The position numbers were made by a program, and so were the translations under genes. Below, in pieces: positions 33,180-44,418 of a DNA stretch of 64,000 nt (positions are counted from its first letter, which is position 1; each line of letters opens with the position of its first letter). The stretch lies in NCBI RefSeq assembly GCF_003576645.1, contig NC_044920.1, positions 20,092,955 to 20,156,954 on the forward strand, in the 5' to 3' direction. This stretch comes from Ipomoea triloba (taxonomy: Eukaryota; Streptophyta; Magnoliopsida; Solanales; Convolvulaceae). The notes beneath the pieces were generated by a model. That model made no database searches, had not been told where the DNA came from, and saw only the letters and a program-made list of their open reading frames with translations.

Positions 33180-34680
33180 GCGCCACGTGTCCGGAATGTA
33201 GTTGCACATAACGTTATAACTAGGTGCACGTATAGTTATAACTAGATGCACTTAGGTGCACCCAAATGCATAAATGTTAACAAGGTAAATTACTTGCATT
33301 TGTAAGTGAAAATAGGTGCACACGTGCAAGTAAAATGTATTACAAGTGCAAGTAAATTGTACACTAAGCATCAATATTAAGTGCACCTAATGTTATAACT
33401 AGGTGCACATTGGTTGCACCTAGGTGCATGAATGTTACCAAAGTAAATTACTTGCACAAGTGCAAGTAAAATGTATTGCAGATGCAAGTAAAATGTATTA
33501 CAGGTGCAAGTGAATTGTACATTGAGTATCAATACTAAGTGCACCTAATGTTATAACTAGGTGCACCTAATGTTATAACTAGGTGCAGCTAGGTTGCACC
33601 CAGGTGCATGAATATTAACAACGTAAATTACTTGCATTTGTAAGTGAAAGTATTTGTGAAAATAAGTGCATGAATATTAACAAGGTAAATTACTTGCACT
33701 TGTAAATGAAAATAGGTGTGAAAATATGTGCACTGGTAAGTGAAACTAGGTGCACTTATAAGTGAAACTAGGTGCACCAAAGTTCCAGTTATTTACGAAA
33801 ATGCCACCGCGTCATTTTTTAAAAATTACATCTGATTCGTTGATCTGGACACGTGGACGACTGTGGAGCGTTCTCATTTCCTACCTAGGCGAGAGTTCGC
33901 ACCAGAGTGCAACCACACGTGGACACCTAGTTATAACATATGGGGTTGCACTCTGGTGCGAACTCTCGCCTAGGTAGGAAATGAGAACGCTCCACAGTCG
34001 TCCACGTGTCCAGATCAACGAATCAGATGTAATTTTTAAAAAATGACGCGGTGGCATTTTCGTAAATAACTGGAACTTTGGTGCACCTAGTTTCACTTAC
34101 CAGTGCACATATTTTCACACCTATTTTCATTTACAAGTGCAAGTAATTTACCTTGTTAATATTCATGCACTTATTTTCACAAATACTTTCACTTACAAAT
34201 GCAAGTAATTTACGTTGTTAATATTCATGCACCTGGGTGCAACCTAGCTGCACCTAGTTATAACATTAGGTGCACCTAGTTATAACATAGGTTGCACCTA
34301 GTTATAACATTAAGTGCACCTAGTTATAACATTAGGTGCACTTAGTATTGATGCTCATTGTACAATGCACTTGCACCTGTAATACATTTTACTTGAATCT
34401 GCAATACATTTTACTTGCACTTATGCAAGTAATTTACTTTGTTAACATTTATGCACCTGGGTGTAACCTATGTGCACCTAGTTATAGCATTAGGTGCACC
34501 TAGTTATAACATTAGGTGCACCTAGTTATAACATTAGATGCACTTAGTATTGATACTCATTGTACAATTTACTTGCACTTGTAATACATTTTACTTGCAC
34601 GTGTGCACCTATTTTCACTTACATGTGCAAGTAATTTACCTTGTTAACATTTATGCATCTGGGTGCACCTATGTGTACCT
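33180..34680. repeat. GTGCACCTAGTTATAACATTA minisatellite in both arms
   Basis: A word close to AGGTGCACCTAGTTATAACATT recurs in clusters (three to five in a row at 34244-34340 and 34484-34545). It is interleaved with ACTTGCACTTGTAATACATTTT words, and the complementary forms occupy the left arm. Array size differs a little between arms, which shows slippage after the palindrome formed. Confidence 0.85.
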
Positions 34681-34681
34681 A

Positions 34682-36634
34682 TGTAACACCCCGATTTTCA
34701 CATCTTAATTTTATTACAAAATCTCCAATAATGTATGGCAGAAGCTTATACATCTAACCAGCAGAAAATGGGTGTCACCACCACACCTAGAGTGAATTCT
34801 ATCACCTCTTTGACAAACTCCATTCTAAGTGCACAGGCTAGACTTACAACATCAAATACATCAAATCCAACTTAATACATAATGAGGTAATTAATACAAT
34901 CGGGTATTTCTCAAAATGCTAAAACTTCCAGGGTGTCTATTTTAGGATAGAGTAGACCTCAACCTTAACTTCCATCCTATTCATGTTTACCTGCAAAAAT
35001 CATTTTAACACAAAAACAAAGGGGTGTATATCCCAAAATTAGCATAAGCTAAGTAAGTTCCATTTCACCCCGTAAAATATAGGCTTGGTTTTTATCATTT
35101 ATCTCATAATATACTTTTCAAAAATAATGTGGAGATATACTTTTCCCAAAATAACATATTTGTCAAGGAGGATTTAAATACCAAGTTGGGGATACAACCC
35201 ACACCAATACTCAATCAATAGGACCGCAGCCCTAGGTTCTCATATCAATAGCAAATAGAACCGCAGCCCTAAGTGCTCATAATAATCTGGACCGCAGCCC
35301 ATTTCCGGCTCAGACCGGCAGCAAGTATTTTTATCCTCCAAGACTAAATATGTACACATAATTTCCAAAATATATCATTTCTTCATAATAAATATTTTCT
35401 TCAAGAATATATAATTTCTCAAGACATATTTTTCTCCACAATAATTCATTCCATAAGAATATATCATTCTTAGTACATATATGTACATAACACCAAAATT
35501 CCAAGCCAAGCATATTTACTCAACACACGGGTTTGACCCGTAAAACTCAATTCTCGATAATTCGAGAATCCCACACATAATATGCAATGTACTTGTGATC
35601 ACATGGACATCATAATGCACATAATTTGCAAAACACACAATTTTGATAGCATATCATATCATATATCAATATACATATATATGGGGTAAATAATAATTTT
35701 AGTGAACATGAAATCTTACCCTTGAAGACCAAAACTCTCATCAACACTTAATAGGATTCTAGCCACTTGATAAGAAACTTGAGAGGCTAGATTTTCCTTC
35801 AAACCCTTTAAACATCAATAGCTAAATCCTCTCCTTTACTCAATTCTTTCACCAAAATCCTTAGGCAAAACATACCACCATAACAATAATTTTAAGAAAT
35901 CTTAACCTATAGCTAGGTTCTAGGGAAGAAAACAAAGCTTTTAACCGAATAAAAATAGAATTTTACCGAATAGATGATGATCTTGTGAAGAAATTGGCTA
36001 TGAAGCTTCTTGAACTCAAGGAAGAAGATGAAGAATTTTCCTCTCCTTTTTCCTCTCTAAATTTCGGCCAAGTTGGAATAGAATGGGAAAAATGGAAGAT
36101 CAAAGCTCCTTTTATAGCAACACTTTAAGGATGAAGAAACTTGGAGATCAAGCTACATTGTTTCTTATAAGGTAAGAAATAAGAAACTTGGAGATCAAGT
36201 TTCCATTTTGATCATCATCAAACATATTTTAATAATAACATGTGGTGTAGAAAGTGACACTTGTCACATTTTTGTGGTGGGTAAGGGAAAATATCTTCGG
36301 TTAGACTGTTCGGGATTAAAACAGATATAGTTACGGTGGAAAATAATTTAAATAGGAAGAATTTTGAAATCAAAATTATTCTGAAAATAATCCCGTCACT
36401 AATTTGAAAAATCGGATAATTTTTGGTACATCGCGAAATACTGCGATACAAGGGTCGTAACAGATTTCCACTCCTACGGGCTAATTTAATTACGTAGGAA
36501 GTTCAAGCTTAATGGTGTAGTCCCCAATAATTCACTTTCTAGGACAATCGGGACTGATCACATGCTCTAAAGATCCTTACGGTTCGTGACCGGTACGTAG
36601 GTTCGCAGCTTATTGGAATGAGTGAGGGGTTACA
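34682..36634. mobile_element. Solo LTR, 1,953 bp, with 5-bp target duplication
   Basis: Starts TGTAACACCCCG and ends GGGGTTACA (inverted termini). ACCTA flanks both sides (34677-34681, 36635-36639). The right flank continues the foldback-element minisatellite (GTTATAACATTACGTGCACC). TGTAACACCCC is a common start of plant Gypsy LTRs. It contains three GGACCGCAGCCC words (35222-35290). No internal domain, so it is a product of LTR-LTR recombination. Frames 35331-35513 and 36218-36451 have no recognised product. Confidence 0.9.
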
Positions 36635-36757
36635 ACCTAGTTATAACATTACGTGCACCTAGTTATAACGTTATGTGCAACTACATTCCGGACACGTGGC
36701 GCGCTGTGATTCGTCCGCAGTTCTCTCCTAGGCGGCCAGTACGCACCTGAACGCGAT

Positions 36758-36760
<3 letters not shown>

Positions 36761-36793
<33 letters not shown>
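36761..36793. repeat. (AT)n microsatellite
   Basis: Right flank of the foldback element, partner of the tract at 33091-33120. Confidence 0.9.
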
Positions 36794-36794
<1 letters not shown>

Positions 36795-37680
36795 CCTGAT
36801 TTGGACCCAAAGGTGCTAGCCTTTAAAAGTCCAAAATTACCTAATATTAAATTAATTTATTGATCAATTATTAATGTATTAATTCAATATCGATAACTCT
36901 TTATCAATTTCTTTTAAAGTTCTCAGCATTACCATGAACCATTAAGGTGTGACTTCCTAAGTTCATAGTCAAACTAGCAACAAGTAATATTTAATAACTC
37001 ATTATTAAATAACTCGTAAGTCATGAGTGACACCTAGTAGTATGTCATGACTACCTAGCTGACAATGAATATATTTTAATATATTATAATGAACCTTTCC
37101 GTTACAAATATCATGCAACATTCCTTCCACACAACACTTGCTCCGAACCAGGTAAAGGTCTTGCTCAAACCCATAAACCTGGTCAATATGTCTATTCAAT
37201 ATTCTTAATTTGAAGTCCAACATCATTATACTCTAGTTAGAGATTCTCGCTGTATGATTATTGAATAGACTGGAACATCCTTGTTACCTCAAGGCGATGG
37301 ATCCTCTATTGAACGCACACATGTCTCCGTACAGAGTACAGAACTAGGCCACCAAGTGCACTTATAATCCCATAAGGAACAAAAGGCGCATACTGGCAAA
37401 AACTAGTCCACTATATGTATGAGACAACCATGTCGTCTCAAGTCAAAAGATTATTGCATACTTGTAACATACAACATACCGATGACACGTACGTAAACAC
37501 CATGCGACACGTTGTAGTTAGTTCTTGTTCAATGACTTGTTCTCTAACAATCATCCACATGTCCAATTTCTGTATCTCATACAAAATGGCATGAGACTCA
37601 CAATAAGAAGGAAAATGTGCTAGTCTTATCGGAATTCTAATGCCCAATTAGAATTCCTATGACTAGGAACTTTTTTACAT
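36794..37680 (-). mobile_element. Probable noncoding LTR-element interior (LARD-like) fragment
   Basis: No long frames (37005-37226 and 37438-37647 minus are short and without domains). The sequence has moderate complexity with no tandem repeats, and on the minus strand carries phrases such as GTCTCATACATATAGTGG and ACAAGTCATTGAACAAGAAC. I associate these from memory with noncoding interiors of plant LARDs. No LTR or primer site is visible, so this is a weak assignment. Confidence 0.35.
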
Positions 37681-37845
37681 TTCTTCATTTATTAATTCTT
37701 CGTCACTCATATTCTTAACTCTTAAGAATGAAGAATTAAGAAGATTATATGGAATAATATCAAATATTAGCTAAGCCAAAATAAAATAAATAAAACAATT
37801 ATTTATTATATTTATTTAATTAGAAATGAATGCCCAAAAACATAA

Positions 37846-38226
37846 ATGTTGGCTCCTAAAGCATACATGACTAACAAGGGAAATGAGAGCTGTCGGTATT
37901 TTGAATGGATGGACTATGATGTCTACGACCATGTATCAGATGTGCTTAAAGGTTTGTTGAAGAGGGCAGATAAGTACGATAAGGAAATTGAAAAGCTGCA
38001 ATTTACAATTGAGAAAAAAGATCATGAAATTAATAAGAAGATTTGGGAGTCCAATTTGATATTTTTCTATGGATTTGGAATTAGTGTTGTATTTTCCGTG
38101 TTTGTTATGAGTATATGGATGAGGAGTGGTTTACCAAGTGTAGGGTTAATGCAGGTAAAGAAACAGTGTAATTGGCTAAGTGTTGTATTTTTTTCCAGCA
38201 GTGAAAGGTGTAATGAACTAATGTAA
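37846..38226 (+). pseudogene. GRF-type zinc-finger protein, C-terminal part
   Basis: A 126-codon frame from an ATG preceded by a stop contains NESCRYFEWMDYDVYDH and LKGLLKRADKYDKEIEKLQ, then a hydrophobic stretch (about residues 70-92, LIFFYGFGISVVFSVFVMSI). In plants, small proteins with a GRF zinc finger have C..F.W.D after the C-terminal half of the finger, then a coiled coil and often a membrane anchor. The N-terminal half of the finger (CxC ... NPGRRF) is not present upstream in any frame. It is therefore a truncated copy, perhaps part of a transposon. The family is common around plant DNA transposons. Confidence 0.55.
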
Positions 38227-38344
38227 TGTTTGAATGATAAGTATTTTTTCTCAGCAGTGAAGTATTTTTTTGCCCAGTGAATAGTTAATTGTTTTCAACA
38301 ATGTAGTATTAACAATATGTTAATGTAGTTATGGCAATACATTT

Positions 38345-38600
38345 GTCCAGTGAATGGTTAATTGTTTGAGCCAAAACCATACTAGTATAGTAGTATGACA
38401 GTAAAACTGCTTCATTTAGGCAAAAACCATACCATATTGCCAGTATAAAGCACATAGTATAACCAAGACTTCCTATTGAGCCAAAACCATACCATATTGA
38501 CAATAAAACTAATCCATTTAGCCAAAACCATACCATATTGACAGTATAAAGCATATAGTATAAGCAAGACTTTCTATTGAGCTAAAATCATACCATTTTG
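38345..38600. repeat. Tandem GCCAAAACCATACCATATTG repeats
   Basis: The word recurs about five times with intervening ACAGTATAAAGCATATAGTATA. The minus frame 38309-38554 is translated repeat. Confidence 0.75.
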
Positions 38601-38640
38601 ATATTATAATAAACCAGAGTTTACAATGGTAGTAGTTTTA

Positions 38641-38665
38641 CAAAAAAAAAAAAAAAAAAAAAAAA
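38641..38665. repeat. Poly(A) tract
   Basis: About 25 A residues; possibly a retroposition scar, but no LINE or SINE body was identified next to it. Confidence 0.8.
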
Positions 38666-38818
38666 GAACTTTACAGGAGCAACCATGGTCCCATCTTACA
38701 AAACAGTTCGCTTTCTTCATAGCTCACCCTACAACAGTTTACAAAAGACAGTTTGCAATATACTTTACATTTTAGCCTACAAAATAATTTGTATTTTCAA
38801 GGTGCCAACAACTTCAAG

Positions 38819-40015
38819 TTAAGGTAACATTTTCTTCATATTTTTAAGGCATCCAACAGTTACATATTTCTTCCTTCTAGTTGTAATCCCAATATCACCA
38901 ACACTGGTGGATGAGATGTGTGATGAGATAAAGTTTGAGATGGTTGGAATCACATTGCTTCCTTCTATGAGTTGTGATGGTTAGGATGACATTACTTCCT
39001 GAAAGTAGTTGTTATATTAGCACAAAAAAATCATAAACAATAGATTATATTAAGGATTAATGCCCAAGTGTACATACCATTTCATTTAACACAAATTCTG
39101 GCACTTGTGTCTCAACTACCACATCTTGGAATTGCCCTTGAAGTTCATTTCTTCAACTCCCTGCTACTCGTAGTCTTCAAATCCCTCTAATTCGTGTACC
39201 TTCATTAGTATAGAAAAGCAGTTAAGATGAGTATATAAAAACAGTTAAGATGAGTATAGAAAAATAGTTAAGATTACCTGTTTGTTTTTTGCCTTGCATG
39301 TTGTCCTGATATGACCTCTCATGCCACAGATTTTACACTTTTTAACTTCACCTTTTTTCTGAGCTTTCGTTTGATTTGGCTTTCCAACAATTGGATCTAT
39401 TTTTCTCTTCTTTTTTTTTTAGTCTCCTGGGTCGTGGCTTATATTTTGGGGGGGGGGGGGGGGGGTGGGGGGGGNNNNNNNNNNNNNNNNNNNNNNNNNN
39501 NNNNNNNNNNNNNNNNNNNNNNNNNNNNNNNNNNNNNNNNNNNNNNNNNNNNNNNNNNNNNNNNNNNNNNNNNNNNNNNNNNNNNNNNNNNNNNNNNNNN
39601 NNNNNNNNNNNNNNNNNNNNNNNNNNNNNNNNNNNNNNNNNNNNNNNNNNNNNNNNNNNNNNNNNNNNNNNNNNNNNNNNNNNNNNNNNNNNNNNNNNNN
39701 NNNNNNNNNNNNNNNNNNNNNNNNNNNNNNNNNNNNNNNNNNNNNNNNNNNNNNNNNNNNNNNNNNNNNNNNNNNNNNNNNNNNNNNNNNNNNNNNNNNN
39801 NNNNNNNNNNNNNNNNNNNNNNNNNNNNNNNNNNNNNGGGGGGGGGGGGGGGGGGGGATTGGAGGTGGTAGATTTGTTTTGTGCCATAATTTTAGAGCTC
39901 GAATAAGCAAAATTGTAGGGCTATATGCTCTTAGATAGTGGGCCACTGAATAACAATCATGCACATAATCTTCTGGAACTTCACCCTTTTTCTTATACAC
40001 AAAAATGATGAAGCT
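38819..40015 (-). pseudogene. MuDR-like (MULE) transposase, C-terminal exons, interrupted by the assembly gap
   Basis: On the minus strand, 40000-39860 gives VPEDYVHDCYSVAHYLRAYSPTI and LKLWHKTNLPP, the SWIM-following segment of plant MuDR-like transposases. After the gap come basic residues, PIVGKPNQTKAQKK and the zinc knuckle CKICGMRGHIRTTC (39310-39350), then a splice donor GTAATC at about 39283. Further exons are likely: 39078-39190 (QFQDVVVETQVPEFVLNEM, then GTATGT) and 38819-38957 (TTRRKKYVTVGCLKNMKK, stop). A frameshift in an A-run near 39420 is visible. The DDE catalytic region is missing. Confidence 0.75.
39475..39837. other. Assembly gap (363 N) between poly-G runs
   Basis: 363 N flanked by runs of G (39448-39474 with one T; 39838-39857). 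Frames crossing it are artefacts. Confidence 0.99.
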
Positions 40016-40019
40016 TCAG

Positions 40020-40600
40020 TTTGAGCATGTTACTCTGCCTTCCTGACGCTCATGAAATCTTACGCTACATCAGAGTCATTGTCGCCGCCCCCTCTCGCCG
40101 GAGCTCCACCATCGCCAACACCACCGCCTGGTGAGCCACGCCGTCAACAGCAGCGGCGTCGACTCTGGTCCTCCTTCGGCGAAGCAGCAGGTGGCGCCTG
40201 GTAGAGACATTGACGGTGACGAAGCAGCAGCAATAGATCGGCGGTGGTAGCAAGCTGATCTTCCTCCCCGGTGAACTATTGTGATGGCCGGTGGCTTAGG
40301 ATGTGGCTCCACTCCGACGAGACGATGTTGGATCCAAACATAAGAACACCACCCCAAAGCAGAAGGCCTTTGCTCGCTACTCATCCATACATTCCAGGTT
40401 TTGGGTTTCTCGTCCGATGAACTTCGAGTATATGTGCTTTGGTAAAATTCAAAGGTGGTAGTGGCTGAGTTCTGTTGTGCCTTTTTCATTTTGTTTCTCC
40501 TAGATCTCTATGATACTTGAGATTTGGTATTGGGTTATTGGGATTTTTCTTTGATTTCTTACATTTGTAGATGATAGGACACTCATCAAAAATTTCCTGC
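40020..40600. other. GC-rich block without recognised gene
   Basis: 40065-40300 is GC-rich with overlapping frames on the minus strand (40065-40253, 40076-40489) and no known domain. 40500-40600 is AT-rich. It separates the MULE fragment from the Copia fragment. Confidence 0.4.
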
Positions 40601-41263
40601 AGCTGCCTTTCTATGCGGCCACTTGTCTCCAATAACTTGTTCCCGAGGGTGATTCCTTAACTACCTTAGATCTGGTTGAAAAGTCATTGGGGGAGCTTCT
40701 TCATCAACTGCATGAATATTTGGTGTAGGTGCATCTTCGGGAAGCTCGGGTTCCGCTGGCTCTGTTGACTCAACTGGTAATAGCTCGGGTAGATAAACTT
40801 GATTAGGTAGACGAATAGAGAATTCTTCTGCTTCGGGTTCAATGTCTTGACACCTTTCGGTTTCATTCTCATCTCGACTTGTTCCTGAACCTTTGTATGA
40901 TTCTTGTTGATTCTGGATGCATAAATGATCTATGCCTTTGGATACATTCTCAACGTCTCGGCTTTTTTATGACTCATCGAACACAATATGGATGGATTCC
41001 TCTACCACCATGGTTCGTTTGTTGAGAACACGAAAGGCTTTAATTACAGCTGAATACCCCATAAATAATCCTTCATGAGCTCTTTCTTCAAAATCCTTGA
41101 GATAAGTCTTTCCATTATTGTCAATGAAACATTTGCTACCAAAGATGTGAATGTATCACACAACTGGCTTTTTGAATTTCCACAGTTCGTAGGGTGTAAT
41201 CCCATAAACTTTGTTGATAATGGATCGGTTTTAAGTATAGAAAGTTGTGTTAACTGCTTCGGC

Positions 41264-41512
41264 TCAAGACCTTTTAGACAAACCAGAATAGACTATCATT
41301 GACTTTGCTGCTTCTTTGAGTGTTCGATTTCTCCTTTTGGCTACTCCATTATGCTGTGGAGTCCTTACGGCTGACAGTTGATAGAGAATACCTTGTTGAC
41401 TCCAAAAGTCCTGAATTGCCTTGTTGACAAACTCTGTACCTTGATCTGATCTAATCTTGATTATGTTTGTTCCCTTCTCCGTTTGAAGTTGTCCAAGCAG
41501 TTCGGGTAGCAT
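41264..41512 (-). pseudogene. Copia integrase catalytic core, second part
   Basis: Contains IKIRSDQGTEFVN (second catalytic Asp) and RTPQHNGVAKRRNRTLKE. The E expected in NGVAERRNRT is K here, so the catalytic Glu position is changed. This fragment cannot encode a normal integrase. Confidence 0.9.
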
Positions 41513-41536
41513 CCTTTTGGTCTCTTTTTTCTTCCT

Positions 41537-41773
41537 TTAGAATAATGCCCAAGTATATCGAGTGTAGTCGTCTACTACCACCAAGGTATACTTCCATCCA
41601 GTTAGACTGACTTGGACGATTGGACTAAATAGATTCATGTGCAGCAAACTCAAGGTCCTAGAGTTCATGTCACAGGATTTTGACTTGAACGAAGACTTGA
41701 TTTGTTTTCCCTTTCGACAGGCTTCGCAAATCTTGTCTTTGTTGAAAGTCAAATTTGATAGTCCTTCTACCAA
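41537..41773 (-). pseudogene. Copia GAG-pre-integrase and integrase start
   Basis: The frame carries GLSNLTF, ICEACRKGKQIKSSF and LVVVDDYTRYTWALF. CEAC..GKQ is the pre-integrase motif and VDDYTRYTW contains the first catalytic Asp of the Copia integrase core. One or more frame changes join it to the next block. Confidence 0.9.
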
Positions 41774-42666
41774 AGCTCCTCTAGCTAGCTTGTTAATGGC
41801 TTAAAAATTGAGATGGTTTAACTTGTGATGCCATTCCCAACTTAAGTCATTCTTGAGTTTAGCTACTAGGCGTACATTCGGCCTTGCCGATTCCCATACA
41901 ACGACATACATATTATTTCTTCTTTTAGCTGAGAGTACTATTTCTCCATTTTCCAAATTGATTACACAACATTTATCCTTGGAGAATTCAACTTTATTAC
42001 ATTTGTCACAGAAATGGCTTGATACAGCAAAGTAAAATTTAGTCCTTCAACATAGGAAACATCCCGAATTGTAAGACCATTTATGATTATATCACTAACT
42101 CCTGTGGTTCGACCACTGGATTCGCTACCAAATTTAGTCCTTCAACATAGGAAACATCCCGAATTGTAACACCATTTATGAGTTGTAGTTGCTCAACTCA
42201 AATTTGTTTTTAGTCATATGCCTTGAGCAACCGCTACCTACATACCATATGGTCCTGATTTCCTGCAATCAAAGATTAATTATTTTTAGATACTCATACC
42301 TTCTTAGGTCCTTCCAGGTTAGCAGTGAGCTTGGGCATCCATGCGAACCTAGAGCTCGTTAGGCTCATCCTTGGTCCTTTTGTACATATTAAAAACTTTG
42401 TAATCATAAGGTATGTAGCAGAACTTTTGGGACTTTTTATGTGCATATATCTTTTGAAATTGGGATTTAAGCACGTTGCTATGCACCCTAAAATAGAACA
42501 TTTGTCTATGTCTATGATGCCGTTGAAATTGCGCTTTTGTCATCCGCTCATGGACCATAAACCAATCTTCATTGGAAGGATAAATCTTTCGGCACCTCTC
42601 ATCGAACTTCTAGTTGAACCTCTCGTTGAACCTATCATTCGGGTAATGATTCGGTTTACCCTGAGG

Positions 42667-43135
42667 TCAACCATTGCGTCGCCTCTGTGAATGATTTTGC
42701 CTCTTGTTGTTATGGGGGTTAACCTTTGATTGGTCATTTCTTCTTGGTTGACCATCCGTGTACCAACCATTCTGGTTACTAGAGCTTGGTCTATACCAAT
42801 TAATATTCTTGACACTCTTCAGGTTACCGTTGAAGAAATTACCTCTCACTGGTTCCACAACTCGTTGCACAACCTTACCTTTTGGTTGGCTTGCTGTTTG
42901 TTGTCTCTTTGTCTTGTCAACAATTATCATAGGCTCGGGTTGCAGAGTTTTAGCTTGAACAAACACATACTTTAAACCTCCACTGATAGAAGGGTCTGAG
43001 GGTTTGGTAAGTTGGACTTGTGTTTGAAAGCTGGAATTGTAGCCGAGTCTGTCTCTATTCCTAGACGGTCTTTGATCATCTACCATTTGGTCTATTATTT
43101 TAGACGAATTAGTAAATGTTGCAATTATCTAACAC
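42667..43135 (-). pseudogene. Copia gag C-terminal fragment
   Basis: Open from an in-frame ATG at 43086 to 42667, rich in Gln, Arg, Asn and Ser (ends NNKRQNHSQRRRNG), as in the nucleocapsid-proximal part of plant Copia gag. The CCHC knuckle expected next cannot be read in frame; 42349-42558 continues in another frame with a degenerate HRCHR-like region. Confidence 0.55.
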
Positions 43136-43196
43136 AAATTTTGGTGGTTGCGGTTGCTTGGTGATGGTGGTGATATCTTTGTGGTGGTGGTGCTGG

Positions 43197-43700
43197 TTAG
43201 GGATGGAAATAGGCCGACCCGAGCCGAGTTTTAGAAAAGTAAGCCTGAGCCTTTTACGAAAATTTAAGGCCTGGGCCTGAGCTTGAGCCTGTATGTAGGC
43301 TTTTTATTAGACTCAAGCCTGAGCCTAGAATTGGCTTGGCTTAGCCTAAAGCTTTTTTAAAAGCCTGTTTAATATGTAGGCTATTAAAAAGGATTCAAAG
43401 TAAGTACAACTTTGAGGATATTTAAAACCTACATGTTAAGTCTTTTTAAAAACTTTAATAAGTATTTCTAAATAATTTAATAAATATATACATAATACAA
43501 AAATGAATATATAACTACATAATAAGTAGCATGCTCGTTAACTTGTTTAGGAATAAATTCAATTGTATTATTGCTTGTCATCCTATATAATATCATAAAT
43601 ATAGTTACTTAATTCTAAATAATTTAAGAAATATACCTAATATGAAACTAATATATAACTACATGAGTATATGACAAAATTGCATAAATAATTCGTCTCT
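43197..43700. repeat. Terminus-like AGGGATGGAAATAGGCC region and dispersed repeat
   Basis: 43197-43380 has recurrent AAGCCTGAGCC words after AGGGATGG. 46360-46530 has the complementary AGGCCTTAATTAGGCC words. The two may be ends of one large element around the LINE and MITE between them. 43378-43660 is a dispersed repeat shared with 4515-4690. Confidence 0.4.
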
Positions 43701-43705
43701 AAAAA

Positions 43706-44418
43706 AAACCCTATTGAAGTTCTCTCGGGTTTTTGGTTTTCTTCAAGGTTGCCGCCTCCGTGAAGCATGTGGATCGGAGGCGGCGTCCGATCATCTTCCC
43801 ATGCTGCCATCTCCACCTCAAATAGCGTTCGCCTTCATTGTCTTATTTGTCTTCATCATTTTCTCCTCTATCTCCATCGTTACCGGTCGTTGCTCTCTTA
43901 TTTTTGCATTGTTGTTTCCCTTTGCTTTGTTTTATTGGTTTAATTTTGTTTGCAGTTTCTGTGTTTTTCCTCTCGTTGTTTTGACGGGTTTCTTCCTCTC
44001 ATTTACTTGGCAAGTTCTTTTTTCATAATATGTGAAACAATAAAACTAATCATGGCGTATGTGAATCTCATCTTGGGTGACAAACATGACAATGAAAAAG
44101 AGACTCCTATGAACTATGATATGCAGTTCAGTCCGATGGAGATATTGTCAATAGATAGAAGAATGGAAATAGATACTCAGGTGGTGTGTAAGACGATTAT
44201 TCAACCAGTGTCAGTCATGGGTACGTTTGACCAAATCATTGAAGAAGCTTTAAGTTCCTTCAAAGAATTCAGCTTCAAATTTGTAAAACAGTCTGCGAAT
44301 CAAGGTTTCTATAGCATTGCTAGGGAAGTTGTTTCTATGTAACCATTCCAGCCATCTATGTTTATTGTAAACGTTTCAGCCTATGATTAATAAATTAGCT
44401 TCTTTATTTAAAAAAAAA
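43706..44418 (+). mobile_element. Internally deleted LINE, copy 1
   Basis: The 5' part has a GC hairpin (GCCGCCTCCG at 43751, CGGAGGCGGC at 43775) and a T/C-rich leader. It is joined to a short frame ending in FKFVKQSANQ..YSIAREVVS, the end of a plant LINE RNase H domain. A 3' tail with GTAAACGTTTC and AATAAATTAGC then runs to poly-A at 44409-44418. Endonuclease and reverse transcriptase are absent. The same arrangement is seen in the copy at 57755-58450, so this is a non-autonomous family, not a one-off deletion. Confidence 0.75.
44052..44342 (+). CDS. Short peptide of the deleted LINE (RNase H tail)
   Basis: ATG at 44052 (TAATCATGGCGTATGTGAA, also present at 58146) opens a 96-codon frame ending at 44342. 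Residues 1-45 have no known domain. The last 50 (VVCKTIIQPVSVMG ... FKFVKQSANQ) match RNase H of L1-like plant LINEs without its catalytic centre. An upstream in-frame Met at 43950 is less likely because the MAYVN start is shared with the other copy. Whether it is translated is unknown. Confidence 0.45.
   Translation: MAYVNLILGDKHDNEKETPMNYDMQFSPMEILSIDRRMEIDTQVVCKTIIQPVSVMGTFDQIIEEALSSFKEFSFKFVKQSANQGFYSIAREVVSM

Larger units (their letters stand above)
33122..36760. mobile_element. Foldback element: long palindrome, split by a solo LTR
   Basis: The termini AGGATCGCGTTCAAATGCG and CGCACCTGAACGCGATCCT are inverted. The arms continue inward as inverted copies almost to a centre at about 33929 (left arm 33122-33914; right arm 33943-34681 plus 36640-36760). 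Near the centre, at 33762-33914 and 33943-34096, both arms translate to the same 60 or so residues on opposite strands, so identity is very high. Both flanks are (AT)n, so the target duplication is ambiguous. Without the 1,953-bp LTR the element is about 1.7 kb and noncoding. Confidence 0.88.
40600..43135 (-). mobile_element. Copia retrotransposon fragment (gag end to integrase), degenerate
   Basis: Minus-strand order matches Copia. It runs from a basic, Gln/Asn-rich gag C-terminal part (43135-42667) through frame-shifted DNA to a GAG-pre-integrase motif and the start of integrase (41773-41537). Integrase catalytic residues follow (41512-41264), then a linker ending in NHPREQVIGD near 40630, the usual lead-in to reverse transcriptase. 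Reverse transcriptase, RNase H and both LTRs are missing. Several stops and frameshifts separate the blocks. Confidence 0.85.

Noticed and set aside
33762..34096. Two overlapping frames with the same protein on opposite strands
   Set aside because: They arise from the palindrome and have no known domain or codon signature.
39311..40000. Five long frames across the N gap
   Set aside because: They consist of unknown residues from N plus poly-Gly/Pro from the G-runs.
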